DNA of 64,000 nucleotides, taken from positions 3,534,001-3,598,000 of the forward strand of contig NZ_JBFMVT010000002.1 in the NCBI RefSeq assembly GCF_040786275.1, given 5' to 3'. The stretch is from Buttiauxella gaviniae (GTDB lineage Bacteria; Pseudomonadota; Gammaproteobacteria; Enterobacterales; Enterobacteriaceae). Made by a program: the position numbers and the translations under genes. This document shows positions 54,487-62,493 of the stretch, one piece after another. Position 1 is the stretch's first letter, and each line of letters begins with the position of its first letter. The notes under the pieces were generated by a model. It was not told where the DNA came from and did no database searches. It saw only the letters and a list, made by a program, of their open reading frames with translations.

Positions 54487-55914
54487 TCACCCCACTAAAA
54501 ACTGCGCGTACTCAAACAACGCTTTCAGCAGCGCCGTCTTTTCTTTATCGCCTTCATGCAGGTTATATAACGCTTCCAGTTCTTGCGCGTAGGCCTGCAA
54601 CGCTTCCTGAGACAAGACCTCACGACGATGCTGCAACCAGCGCTGCTGTTCAGCTTCATCTAATGTGCCTGGGAAGTTACGAGCCCGGTAGTTAAACAGC
54701 AGTTTCTCGATACGTTTATCGACGAAAGTAATATCCAGCGCGGGCAGATTTTGCGGATCGGTTTGTAGCACAATCCGCATTGCGGCACGGTCAGCATCGC
54801 TAAAAAAACCGTTATAAAGCTGTGAATCGACATTATCGGAGGGCACAAAAGGCTCTGCTTGGGCAAAAATAGCCACGGCTTTTTCACGTACCGCCGGATT
54901 TTCTCGAAGTAATTTCAGATTTTCGAGGCAGCGTTTACGGTCAATGCCTAAGCGATCGGCATCCTCCGGGCGTAACGTATTTGCGACAGCAAGCACCGGG
55001 CATTTGTTCAGATGAACCAGTTTAATAGGCACTGCAGCCGCATCGCCCAACGCGGCTTTCGGGGTATATAACCTCTCGCGCAGCGCATCGGCATCGAGTT
55101 CCAGCAGGGGAGAAATGTCGCCCGCTAAATCGACCATAATCACCGCATTACGGTTATCCGGATGCCATGCCACAGGGGCAATCCAACTGGTGTTCCCGCG
55201 CATGGCGCCGAACATCCCGGAAACATGCACCAGCGGTTTCATCTGAGGAATATCTATCAGCGTGGTGAGTTTGTGCTTAGAGCGGTGGCTATAGAGATAC
55301 TCAAACAGGCGTGGCTGGCGCGTTTTGACCAACTGAGCCATGGCAATCGTGGCGTATACATCGGACATAGCGTCATGAGCATTGGCGTGTTCAATCCCGT
55401 TGGCTTTGGTCAAATGCTCGAGGCGGAAACTTGGCAGGCCATCGTCGTTTTCAGGCCAGACAATCCCTTCCGGGCGCAGGGCGTAGCAGGCCCGCATCAC
55501 ATCCAGCAGATCCCAGCGTGAGTTATCGTTCTGCCAGCTCCAGCCATACGGATCGTAGAAGTTACGATAGAAAATATTACGCGTCACTTCGTCATCGAAA
55601 CGCACATTGTTGTAACCCACCACGCAGGTTTTCGGCAGAGTAAAAATGCTATGAATGCGTTTTGCAAAATCGGCTTCATTGACACCGCGCGCCAATGCTT
55701 GCTGCGGCGTGATGCCGGTTATCATCACCGCTTCGGGCTGAGGGAGGTAATCATCCGCAGGTTTGCAGTAAAAAACTTCAGGCTCACCCATAACATTGAA
55801 TTGAGCGTCGGTACGAATAGCAGCAAATTGCGCAGGGCGGTCAAGCGACGGGCTTTTGCCGAAAGTCTCATAATCGTGGAAGAGGAAGGTAGGTTGTTGT
55901 TCTGAATTATTCAA
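54487..55914 (-). CDS. sbcB: Exonuclease I (SbcB)
   Basis: 475 aa, the normal length. The N-terminal DEDDh exonuclease domain has FLFHDYETFGKSPSLDRPAQF (Asp and Glu of Exo I), RWDLLDVMRACYALRPEG and ANAHDAMSDVYATIAMA. SH3-like and C-terminal helical regions follow. It degrades single-stranded DNA 3' to 5' in recombination and repair. The only start consistent with the N-terminus is TTG at 55914, because an in-frame TAA lies two codons upstream. The prophage remnant is inserted exactly here, so the start codon and upstream region are supplied by element DNA. Protein function should be intact but expression may differ. Confidence 0.95.
   Translation of the reverse strand: MNNSEQQPTFLFHDYETFGKSPSLDRPAQFAAIRTDAQFNVMGEPEVFYCKPADDYLPQPEAVMITGITPQQALARGVNEADFAKRIHSIFTLPKTCVVGYNNVRFDDEVTRNIFYRNFYDPYGWSWQNDNSRWDLLDVMRACYALRPEGIVWPENDDGLPSFRLEHLTKANGIEHANAHDAMSDVYATIAMAQLVKTRQPRLFEYLYSHRSKHKLTTLIDIPQMKPLVHVSGMFGAMRGNTSWIAPVAWHPDNRNAVIMVDLAGDISPLLELDADALRERLYTPKAALGDAAAVPIKLVHLNKCPVLAVANTLRPEDADRLGIDRKRCLENLKLLRENPAVREKAVAIFAQAEPFVPSDNVDSQLYNGFFSDADRAAMRIVLQTDPQNLPALDITFVDKRIEKLLFNYRARNFPGTLDEAEQQRWLQHRREVLSQEALQAYAQELEALYNLHEGDKEKTALLKALFEYAQFLVG
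55865..55913. repeat. Left attachment site (attL) within sbcB codons 1-17
   Basis: This 49-bp stretch matches 62494-62542 with only two mismatches (55876 and 55879, both synonymous third positions in sbcB). The perfect core is 34 bp, 55880-55913, lying in the sbcB 5' coding end. sbcB is a recorded integration site of lambdoid (including some Stx) phages. Confidence 0.9.
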
Positions 55915-56043
55915 TGTTTATTTCCGTCCAATTGTGTTATCTAACGTATTGTTATTAAACTGAAATATCACTAAATAACCTCTTTATACGTCAATCTAAG
56001 TTCCTAAATGTTGTTTACTGTCCACTTTAGTCCATGTGATATT

Positions 56044-56085
56044 GCGTACCAGAACGGTACCAAATCCACTTTCTGATGCGTACCA
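56044..56085. promoter_or_regulatory. GCGTACCA repeats upstream of the integrase
   Basis: GCGTACCA occurs at 56044-56051 and 56078-56085, with a GGTACCA half-copy at 56056-56062, all within 55 bp of the int start. The same octamer is at 62434-62441, with a related GTGTACCA at 62422-62429, beside attR. Repeats on both arms of att are what integrase arm-binding or Xis sites look like; this is inference. Confidence 0.5.
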
Positions 56086-56094
56086 AAAATTATT

Positions 56095-56946
56095 ATGGCT
56101 CTCAGTGACACTAAACTTCGCTCAATACATGGTAAACCATATTCCGGCCCGCAAGAAGTATCTGATGCTGAAGGGCTCAGTGTGCGCATATCTCCTAACG
56201 GAGTTATTCTGTTTCAGTACCGATACCGATGGGGAGCAAAGGCTCAAAGGTTGAGCATTGGCAGATACCCCGCAATTCAGTTAAAAGAGGCTCGCAGTAT
56301 CACGGCCGATTTGCGAATCCTTTATGACAAAGGGATAGACCCGCGCACACACTTTGAAAGGTCTGCGAATGAGTCAATGACTCTGGCTGATTGTCTGGAC
56401 TATTGGGAGGAGAACTGCGTCAAAGCAACGCTACGACCAAATACGGTTCAGCTATACCAGTCAACAGTTATTAAACATTTGCATGACTCATTTCCTGGAA
56501 GGCCCATTTGCTCTATTACTGTCAAGCAATGGGTTGACCTGTTTACTCAAGAGGAAAGAGCTAATAGCCGACGCGCAAAGCAGATGCTTACTCAATTGCG
56601 ATCTGCAATCAGTTGGTGCATGAGGCGTCAGGTTATTGATAATTGCTCAATTATGAGTATCCAGCCCAGAGACTTTGGATCAAGATCTGAGGTCGGAAAC
56701 CGGGTTATGACATACACAGAACTTGCTCAAGTGTGGTTAGCAATTGACAGAAGCAGAGCGGCAACATCAAATAAGCTGCTTCACGAGATGTTGATGCTTT
56801 GGGGGGCTAGGGTTTCTGAATTGAGACTTTCGGAAAGGAAAGAGTTTGATTTAACTGAAAAGGTTTGGACTGTTCTAAAAGAGCACAGCAAGGGCTACGA
56901 AGTCCATGCTGATAAGCTGTTCTGGCATATCAAGAAGCTTGGTTGA
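56095..56946 (+). pseudogene. int: Phage integrase, tyrosine recombinase, truncated at 3' end
   Basis: 283 codons remain of a family usually near 390-400. The N-terminal DUF4102-like domain is visible (MALSDTKLRSIHGKPYSGPQEVSDAEGLSVRISPNG; LSIGRYPAIQLKEAR), then the SAM-like core-binding domain (about 95-180). The first catalytic Arg lies in GARVSELRLSERKEFD near residue 237. The HxxR box and the nucleophilic Tyr are missing: the frame stops after WHIKKLG, where it runs into the end of the convergent AlpA gene. It is therefore catalytically dead, and the element should be locked in place unless helped in trans. Confidence 0.9.
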
Positions 56947-57124
56947 CTCCGCCTTTAATGATCCACTCGTTAACCGCTTCCCGGAGATAGGCTTTTGGCC
57001 TAGTCCTGATCGGCTTCGGGAAGTTATGCTGGTTCGTGTAGTTCCAGATGGTTTGGCGTGAAGAAATCCCGAGGACGTTCATCACTTCGCTTTCTTGAAT
57101 AAGTGGACTTGTTTCGCTAATCAT
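56930..57124 (-). CDS. AlpA/excisionase-like small DNA-binding protein
   Basis: 64 aa from ATG 57124 with CTAAGGAAAAATT as ribosome binding site. The sequence ESEVMNVLGISSRQTIWNYTNQHNFPKPIRTRPKAYLREAVNEWI fits the AlpA-type winged HTH: a helix-turn-helix, the FPKPI turn, and a W-hinge at the end. Such proteins act as excisionases or activators of int in P4-like and lambdoid elements. It overlaps the tail of int by 17 bp in the opposite direction, probably because the int 3' end was deleted. Confidence 0.8.
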   Translation of the reverse strand: MISETSPLIQESEVMNVLGISSRQTIWNYTNQHNFPKPIRTRPKAYLREAVNEWIIKGGVNQAS

Positions 57125-57133
57125 AATTTTTCC

Positions 57134-57376
57134 TTAGTTAAACCGAATTGTTGAACCCTTAAACCACCCACCGCAGACGACGCCTTTCACCCGTTTACCG
57201 CTCTGTCCTGTTGCGACAAACTCAGTGCGGTACACGTTATCATCGCTGCACCCTGTGAATGAGTAACCTTCAATTCTGATGTTTGTGAATCCGCTATTCG
57301 CCAATACGTTTGTTGCTTCAGTTGGGTCTGTGCAACCGGTTATCGCCAGCACTGCTATCAGTAAAATTCGCTTCAA
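57134..57376 (-). CDS. Small phage lipoprotein
   Basis: 80 aa starting at TTG 57376, with GGAGGAAACCAA giving a strong ribosome binding site. The N-terminus MKRILLIAVLAITGCTD is a lipoprotein signal with lipobox AITG-C at Cys15. A short domain follows with paired cysteines (FTGCSDDNVYRTEF; VKGVVCGGWFKGSTIRF). Proteins of this pattern are common in enterobacterial lambdoid prophages and lack a known function. It lies 9 bp upstream of the AlpA-like gene in the same direction. Confidence 0.75.
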   Translation of the reverse strand: MKRILLIAVLAITGCTDPTEATNVLANSGFTNIRIEGYSFTGCSDDNVYRTEFVATGQSGKRVKGVVCGGWFKGSTIRFN

Positions 57377-57530
57377 TTGGTTTCCTCCAGGCGTAAAAAA
57401 AACCGCACTCGGCGGTCATATATAGTCTTTAATCTGAAAATCTAAGCTGATTAGCTCACTGATAAACTGTGATGTGGCTCGTGGTTTACATGTGAGCTAT
57501 TTTGTGTGTGGAAATGGTTTTGTGGGTTAT

Positions 57531-57971
57531 TTATGACACTTCTGGATTTGGTGCGGATGCCGAATCACGACAATATGATTCATCGGAAACATACGACAGG
57601 GTCCCGTAACCGCTCAAGCTGTATCCTATTAGTTGCGCCAACTGCATGCGGTCGTCGTCGGAAAAATCATCTAGCGCCATCTCATTCAATCCATAGCCAT
57701 GCGCCGTTGAGAAATCCAGTAACTTTCTGACGATCTGGTTTTCCTTGAAACGCAGCGTGCCGTGCGAATCAAAAACTATTACCTGCATTGGCAACTTGTA
57801 AGGCTCGCTTACAGGTTCCAACTGTTCAGGATTACTTGACGGTTGGAGTTGTGGTGCTGCGTATAGCAGGGTGCCACATGGTAGGTTGGCGATGAGCAGT
57901 GCGCTGTAAGTTTTACCTGAACCACTTGGCCCGGTAAGTGCCAGCCGTAAAGGAGGTACATTAAGGCTCAA
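57531..57971 (-). other. Chimeric phage ORF: P-loop fragment fused to an unrelated early-gene tail
   Basis: 146 codons from TTG 57971. Residues 7-29 (PPLRLALTGPSGSGKTYSALLIA) are the N-terminus of a phage AAA ATPase with Walker A GPSGSGKT. The next residues, NLPCGTLLYAAPQLQPS, look like the C-terminal end of an Ea22-type phage protein. The remainder (VIVFDSHGTLRFKENQIVRKLLDFSTAHGYGLNEMALDD...IGYSLSGYGTLSYVSDESY) is typical of another small phage early protein. No Walker B follows, so it cannot be a working ATPase. It most likely marks a deletion junction. Whether it is translated is unknown; the P-loop piece also abuts the 5'-less tailspike. Confidence 0.6.
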
Positions 57972-59075
57972 TGGATTTTACGATATTAAGTATGGCGCTA
58001 TCGTTCCTCCACGTGTCACGCTGGAGGGGGGCGGTATGGATTCCTGTGGATTAATTAAAACAGGTAACGATATTAAAACCGTTCCGGATCGCATGTGGCA
58101 GGGAGTGCCGCACAGCTTCTCAAAAGACTTTATCGCCGCTGTAGATATGGACAGTGACACGGCGGGCAATCTTGACGGGAATCAGACGCGCAGTACGCGC
58201 ATTATAGTTCTTAGCCTTTTGTGTACAGCGACAATGCCTAGTGAATTCGGGGTATATAGCGCTATTAGTTACGATGTCAGGCTTGAAGGTTTATATATAC
58301 ACAACGTACAAACCGGATATCGCACTTCTGATAGCTGGCTGCAAACCTGGTAAATATTACAATTAAGGATGTTGCGACAGGGGTAAAAATTGATGTAGGC
58401 GGTACCACGTATAATATTAGTAATATGTATGTCCGCAATGTTTCAGATACTGCTTATGACCTAAAAAACATTACATATAGCTCATTAACGTGCTGTGCGG
58501 CTGACTTTGTAAATGGTACGGCATATAGATTAAAAGACTGTACGGGTGTTTCACTTTCTGGCTGTGGATGCGAGAGCGTTACAGGCACACAATTTGATAT
58601 CCAAGGATCGAGGGTATTCTTAGATAGTTTTAGGTCTGTAAATCCAAAGCGTGGAGAGAAGGAGTCGTTAATTATTTTATCATCTGCGGTTGATGTAAAT
58701 TGTTCTTATTTACCTGATTACTCAGATGGGAGTTCTCCGAAATATACTAAGCTTGATGGTGCTATTGTTAACTCAAATAATTCAATTTTCCCGGATCATT
58801 CAAATGATCGTATTGCATGGGGAGTAGTGCAATCAATCATAAATATATCTGATGAAAAAGGAGCATATTCTGTAGCTGGGAATTCCACTTATGTTGTGCT
58901 TGGACGGGTTGAAGGTGGAGTGATAACTGTACTTTCTCAAAATCCGCCAACCGGTGATGCAAACACCTACCCAGCAGGGACCAGGTGGGAATTGTTATAC
59001 CCATCCGTAACCGGCCCTTACAAGTGGATATGGCTAGCTGACAACACATGGCATGTTACTGGTAGCATTCTTTAA
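57958..59075 (+). pseudogene. Phage tailspike (beta-helix), 5'-truncated and frameshifted
   Basis: A reading frame is open from at least 57940 without a proper start. It reads GTLRLNGFYDIKYGAIVPPRVTLEGGGMDSCGLIKTGND, typical of the start of a right-handed beta-helix receptor-binding domain, and continues SFSKDFIAAVDMDSDTAGNLDGNQTRSTRI to SDSWLQT near 58345. There a one-base deletion shifts the frame; the next frame continues LVNITIKDVATGVKIDVGGTTYNISNMYVRNVSD to the end at 59075 (ADNTWHVTGSIL). The head-binding N-terminal domain is missing. Tailspikes bind and often cleave host polysaccharide. The fragment ends 72 bp before the first acyltransferase. Confidence 0.8.
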
Positions 59076-59147
59076 TATATTTTGTTTGCACTTGCTAAAA
59101 TATTGTTTAGCATTTCATCTATAAAAATTCTGGTGGCGAAAATAAGA

Positions 59148-60122
59148 ATGGATGAAAAAGCAGTCAACATACGAGCATTAGCAGCAATCATGGTGGTTAT
59201 ACTGCACATAAACTCGCAGTATTTCCACGACATTTCTAGTTACTGGCCTGTTTTTGCGGTAATTGGCGCAGCAATGAGGCCGTGCGTACCACTTTTCTTG
59301 ATGCTATCTGGATACCTTCTGGTAGGGAAGCCGGTCGGTGTAATAACTTTCATGAAAAAAAGGGTTTCAAGATTGATTCCACCTATTTTATTTTGGGGTG
59401 GTTTTTATGTGGTCTTTATTTCTATAGTAGGAGATGCGCCGATATCAATAATTTCATTTATCAGAATACTTATTGAACCACCGATGTTCCACTTATGGTA
59501 CTTATACTTAATTGTAGGCGTTTATCTAACAGTTCCTATTTTGTCAGGATGGTATGTGTCCTCATCTTTATCTGACAAGATTTTTTATGTGTCTCTATGG
59601 CTTACTTGTTTGATTCTTGGTGGCTCATACATTGGTGTTGATGTTATAAATAGATACTATCTTGGTCAGTTCTCTACTTACGTGTTTTATCTTCTCGCCG
59701 GGGCTTTGATTAGAGACATCAATACTAGGTTTGAATTTAATAAAAACATATGTCTTATTTTTTTCGCAGTATTTACTGGTGCGATTTCAGCTTTGACTAT
59801 TGTTAATTCCGCAAAAACAGGGATTCCTTCAGAGGAGTATTATGAATACACAAGCCCACTGGTTGCAATGCAATCGCTTTCTATTTTTTATTACCTCTTG
59901 TCATTTGATAAATCTAGCTCAGTGACCAGTGTTATATCAAGTAGATCGCTAGGGATTTATTGTGTTCACGTATCTGTGATTTTATGTATATTTCCATGGG
60001 TTAAATTATATATATCCATGCCTTTTGCGTCTTATGTTTTTTCATTTACGTTTACCGTCATTGCATCGTTATCAATATGCTCCGTGATAGGTAGGATAAA
60101 ATATATAAGAAGGGTGGTTTGA
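59148..60122 (+). CDS. Acyltransferase-3 family membrane protein (O-antigen acetylase-like)
   Basis: 324 aa from ATG 59148 (MDEKAVNIRALAAIMVVILHINSQ). TTG 59082 would add a hydrophobic extension not typical of the family. It has about ten predicted membrane segments. Family-3 marks are NIRALAAIMVVILHI with the catalytic-type His in the first membrane segment, PLFLMLSGYLLVGK, FMKKRVSRLIPPILFWG (Arg motif), and FHLWYLYLIVGVYLTVPIL. Its placement beside a tailspike and att matches phage serotype-conversion O-acetyltransferases such as Oac, so it may acetylate the host O-antigen. Intact and AT-rich. Confidence 0.85.
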   Translation: MDEKAVNIRALAAIMVVILHINSQYFHDISSYWPVFAVIGAAMRPCVPLFLMLSGYLLVGKPVGVITFMKKRVSRLIPPILFWGGFYVVFISIVGDAPISIISFIRILIEPPMFHLWYLYLIVGVYLTVPILSGWYVSSSLSDKIFYVSLWLTCLILGGSYIGVDVINRYYLGQFSTYVFYLLAGALIRDINTRFEFNKNICLIFFAVFTGAISALTIVNSAKTGIPSEEYYEYTSPLVAMQSLSIFYYLLSFDKSSSVTSVISSRSLGIYCVHVSVILCIFPWVKLYISMPFASYVFSFTFTVIASLSICSVIGRIKYIRRVV

Positions 60123-60130
60123 TTAGTTAT

Positions 60131-60207
60131 CATGGATACTTAACGACGCCAGGAGTGGAGAGTCCGACGATGTGCAGGTGATGTGATGGGGCATGGATGT
60201 GACAAAA
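60131..60207 (+). repeat. 77-bp repeat, copy 1 (3' end of an orphan phage gene)
   Basis: Matches 62287-62363 with four mismatches. In both copies the reading frame WILNDA.SGESDDV.VM then stop is kept, so it is the 3' end of the same unidentified coding sequence plus about 18 bp. Here it follows the first acyltransferase by 8 bp. Confidence 0.85.
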
Positions 60208-60209
60208 AA

Positions 60210-60260
60210 TTAGCGCGAACTCTCATGAACTGTGACCTTTGTTCTCAAAGTTCGCGCTAA
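60210..60260. repeat. 12-bp perfect inverted repeat upstream of the second tailspike fragment
   Basis: TTAGCGCGAACT (60210-60221) and AGTTCGCGCTAA (60249-60260) are exact complements separated by 27 bp. It lies right after the 77-bp repeat and before the second tailspike fragment. It could be an operator, a mobile-element end or a stem; no T run follows. Confidence 0.6.
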
Positions 60261-60315
60261 GCATCTGTCTAAATGCGTGATGTTTCGTGTACTTCCATGT
60301 TCTACAAAATCAGAA

Positions 60316-60979
60316 CCTCATATTAGTAATATGTATGTCCGCAATGTTTCAAATACTGCATATGACCTTAAAAATATCACATATAGTTCATTTACGTGTT
60401 GTGCGGCTGACTTTGTAAATGGTACGGCATATAGATTAAAAGACTGTACGGGTGTTTCACTTTCTGGCTGTGGGTGTGAGAGTGTTACAGGTAAGATTAT
60501 TGAACTCAATGGAAGCAGGGTCTCCGTTTCGGCCTTTAGGGGATTAAATATTCTTGATGGAGGGGGGAGGCTATAGACTTACAATCTTGCTTTGTTTCTT
60601 TTGATGCATGTCACTTCTCAGATTTCACTGGCAGTGTGGCCAGCAAGTATGTTTACTTAAATGATGCGACATTAACAAGGAATGGCACAGTCATGCCAGA
60701 TTATACATCTAACAGAATAAGATGGGGAGAGGCACAAAGCAGGGTCATAAAGATTGATTTTGACGGTGTTTATTGCGTTACTGGCAACAATTCCTGGACA
60801 GCCCTTTGCAGATTAGAGTCAGGGTATATGACGGTTTTATCAGTTAGCACTCCAACCGGTGATACTTCGGTATTCCCCCTGGAACAAAATGGGAGTTATT
60901 GAATCAATCCACCCCGGGACCATGGAAGTGGACGTACATTTCAGGTCAATGGAAGGTTTCTGCAACAACAGCGGCATAA
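60316..60979 (+). pseudogene. Second tailspike C-terminal fragment, with two frameshifts
   Basis: 60320-60491 repeats 58414-58585 of the first tailspike at about 90 percent identity (ISNMYVRNVSNTAYDLKNITYSS...GCGCESVTG). It then diverges into a different C-terminus. The frame is broken in a G6 tract near 60565 and continues IDLQSCFVSFDACHFSDFTGSVASKYVYLND. It breaks again in a short C run near 60876, and continues to the end (PGPWKWTYISGQWKVSATTAA). No N-terminal part or start exists. The C-terminal pattern GDT...FP..WELL...W also matches the end of the first copy. Confidence 0.8.
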
Positions 60980-60994
60980 ATTAATTATAAACAG

Positions 60995-61010
60995 TGGGGC
61001 TCGCGCCCCA
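60995..61010. terminator. Hairpin between tailspike fragment and second acyltransferase
   Basis: TGGGGC and GCCCCA form a 6-bp stem around TCGC between convergent reading frames, with A/T-rich flanks. A modest bidirectional terminator. Confidence 0.6.
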
Positions 61011-61025
61011 TTAATAATGATTAAT

Positions 61026-62068
61026 CTATGAAATTTTTGAGGAAATAATCTTACCAATTCTCATGGATGGCTTTTCTATTAAAATAAAAGATAAATACCC
61101 AAAAATAACACTCAGGATAATACAGAGCGCCTGATTCAAATGCAATGAAAGGCTTGGAAGGTAATAATAAACAATCTGCTCAATCATAAACCCCCATAGA
61201 TAAACGCCATAGGATATGTCATGTTTTACTTTTATTCTGCGTATTATTTTTAGTGATGACAAATACAGGGCCGAGGTGCATATGAAAAAATAAAAAAGCA
61301 GGTGCTTTATGATTTCACTAGAGATGAAGAAATATAATATTGCGATTCCGGCTGGAATGTGAAGTGAAACTAATTTTTTTCTTTATGAATTGCGAATAAT
61401 GCACCGAGAGCAAAGCATGGTGCCATCAAATATACATCTGCATTGTCAGAGTTTATAAATAAAAACCTATTCCAACCAGTTATTGGTGAGATGATTACAA
61501 TTAAACATATTAATGATGATATGTATTTGTTTTTATTTTCTGTTAACAGAAAGCATCCCAATAAAACAGCATATGATGCTACCTCATATGGTATTGTCCA
61601 AAGTGACCCATTTACTGATCCTTTGTATATATTGGCATCAAATACACCTGGTAGCATAAAAGCCATATCAAAAACTGAGCTATTTTTAATGTAATCGACT
61701 GTTAGTGGATTTGAAAAATAACTGGCAATATCTAAACTTGTTACGATAGGCCCAACCACAATAGCCGTAAATAAAATTACAAATATAAATGCTGGATATA
61801 TTCTAAAAAAACGTGAAACTAAAAAATGAATTGTACTTTTATTTGAAATTAAACTGTTTGTAACTAACAAGCCACTTATAAAGAAAAATATTTTTACTGC
61901 AACTGAGCCTGTATAGGTAAATGGCAGTAATGACTGTAGTGGCTCCGGAGCTCCATTGGCGTTAGATAGATAGTAACTATGGGCAAATATTACCATAATA
62001 GCGCAAAAAATCCGCAATAAGTCAAAGTTATTATTGTCCCTTTTGAGAACATCAGAAACAGATTTCAT
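61026..62068 (-). pseudogene. Second acyltransferase-3 (OafA-like), frameshifted in a homopolymer
   Basis: The first frame runs from ATG 62068 for 232 codons (MKSVSDVLKRDNNNFDLLRIFCAIMVIFAHSYYLSNANG...; SVAVKIFFFISGLLVTNSL; VSRFFRIYPAFIFV; GSLWTIPYEVASYAVLL) and stops in an A7 tract (T7 at 61374-61380). Adding one A would restore the frame into KLVSLHIPAGIAILYFFIS...SSLKIIRRIKVKHDISYGVYLWGFMIEQ...LSFILIEKPSMRIG. That would end at 61026 for about 347 aa with about ten membrane segments, the usual family size. It is unlike the first acyltransferase. It may be a pseudogene or a slippage-switched gene. Confidence 0.8.
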
Positions 62069-62153
62069 AGCACACCAAAGAATAAAGATAAGGAGAAATT
62101 ATGGCCATATGATATATGGAGCAGAAAAAAAATGATAGAAAACCTTGCGTTGA

Positions 62154-62342
62154 TATAAACACGATGAGTTTCGCGTTCTGCGGTACAAGACCCTGCCGAG
62201 TGTGGATCTGGAAGACATCAACAGGCCAGAGCAGAAATTCAAAATGGATGAATATTTTGAAAATGACGGCGTGTTCGGCGTTGTGACATGGATACTTAAC
62301 GACGCCTGTAGTGGAGAGTCCGACGATGTGCCGGTGATGTGA
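62154..62342 (+). other. Orphan 3' fragment of an unidentified phage gene
   Basis: Open for 62 codons after a TGA at 62151, without a convincing start (first ATG at 62232). It reads YKHDEFRVLRYKTLPSVDLED and continues FKMDEYFENDGVFGVVTWILNDACSGESDDVPVM before the stop. The last 19 codons are repeated after the first acyltransferase, with the frame conserved. I do not recognise the family. It is the cut end of a gene that lay next to att in the ancestral phage. Confidence 0.5.
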
Positions 62343-62363
62343 TGGGGCATGGATGGGACAAAA
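62287..62363 (+). repeat. 77-bp repeat, copy 2
   Basis: Second copy of the sequence at 60131-60207 (four mismatches). Here it is the end of the longer orphan frame starting at 62154 and lies 131 bp before attR. Confidence 0.85.
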
Positions 62364-62421
62364 GTTTTCTTCTATATAGTAGAAGAGAGCGAGATGTTAA
62401 TTGAGTGATGAAATCGAGGCG

Positions 62422-62441
62422 GTGTACCAAATTGCGTACCA
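62422..62441. promoter_or_regulatory. GTACCA repeats beside attR
   Basis: GTGTACCA (62422-62429) and GCGTACCA (62434-62441) match the repeats upstream of int at 56044-56085. They are candidate integrase arm or Xis sites on the right arm. Confidence 0.45.
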
Positions 62442-62493
62442 AACTAACCAATTCGTTTCATGAAGTCAGTCGTAGCAAGGGTTTTCTGGCACT

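Noticed and set aside
57880-57971. P-loop ATPase of a possible defence system
   Set aside because: Only the first 20 or so residues of the ATPase remain; no Walker B or sensor motifs, and the rest of the frame belongs to other phage proteins.
59082-59147. TTG-started N-terminal extension of the first acyltransferase
   Set aside because: No ribosome binding site, and the family N-terminus begins near the ATG at 59148; the extension is probably noncoding.
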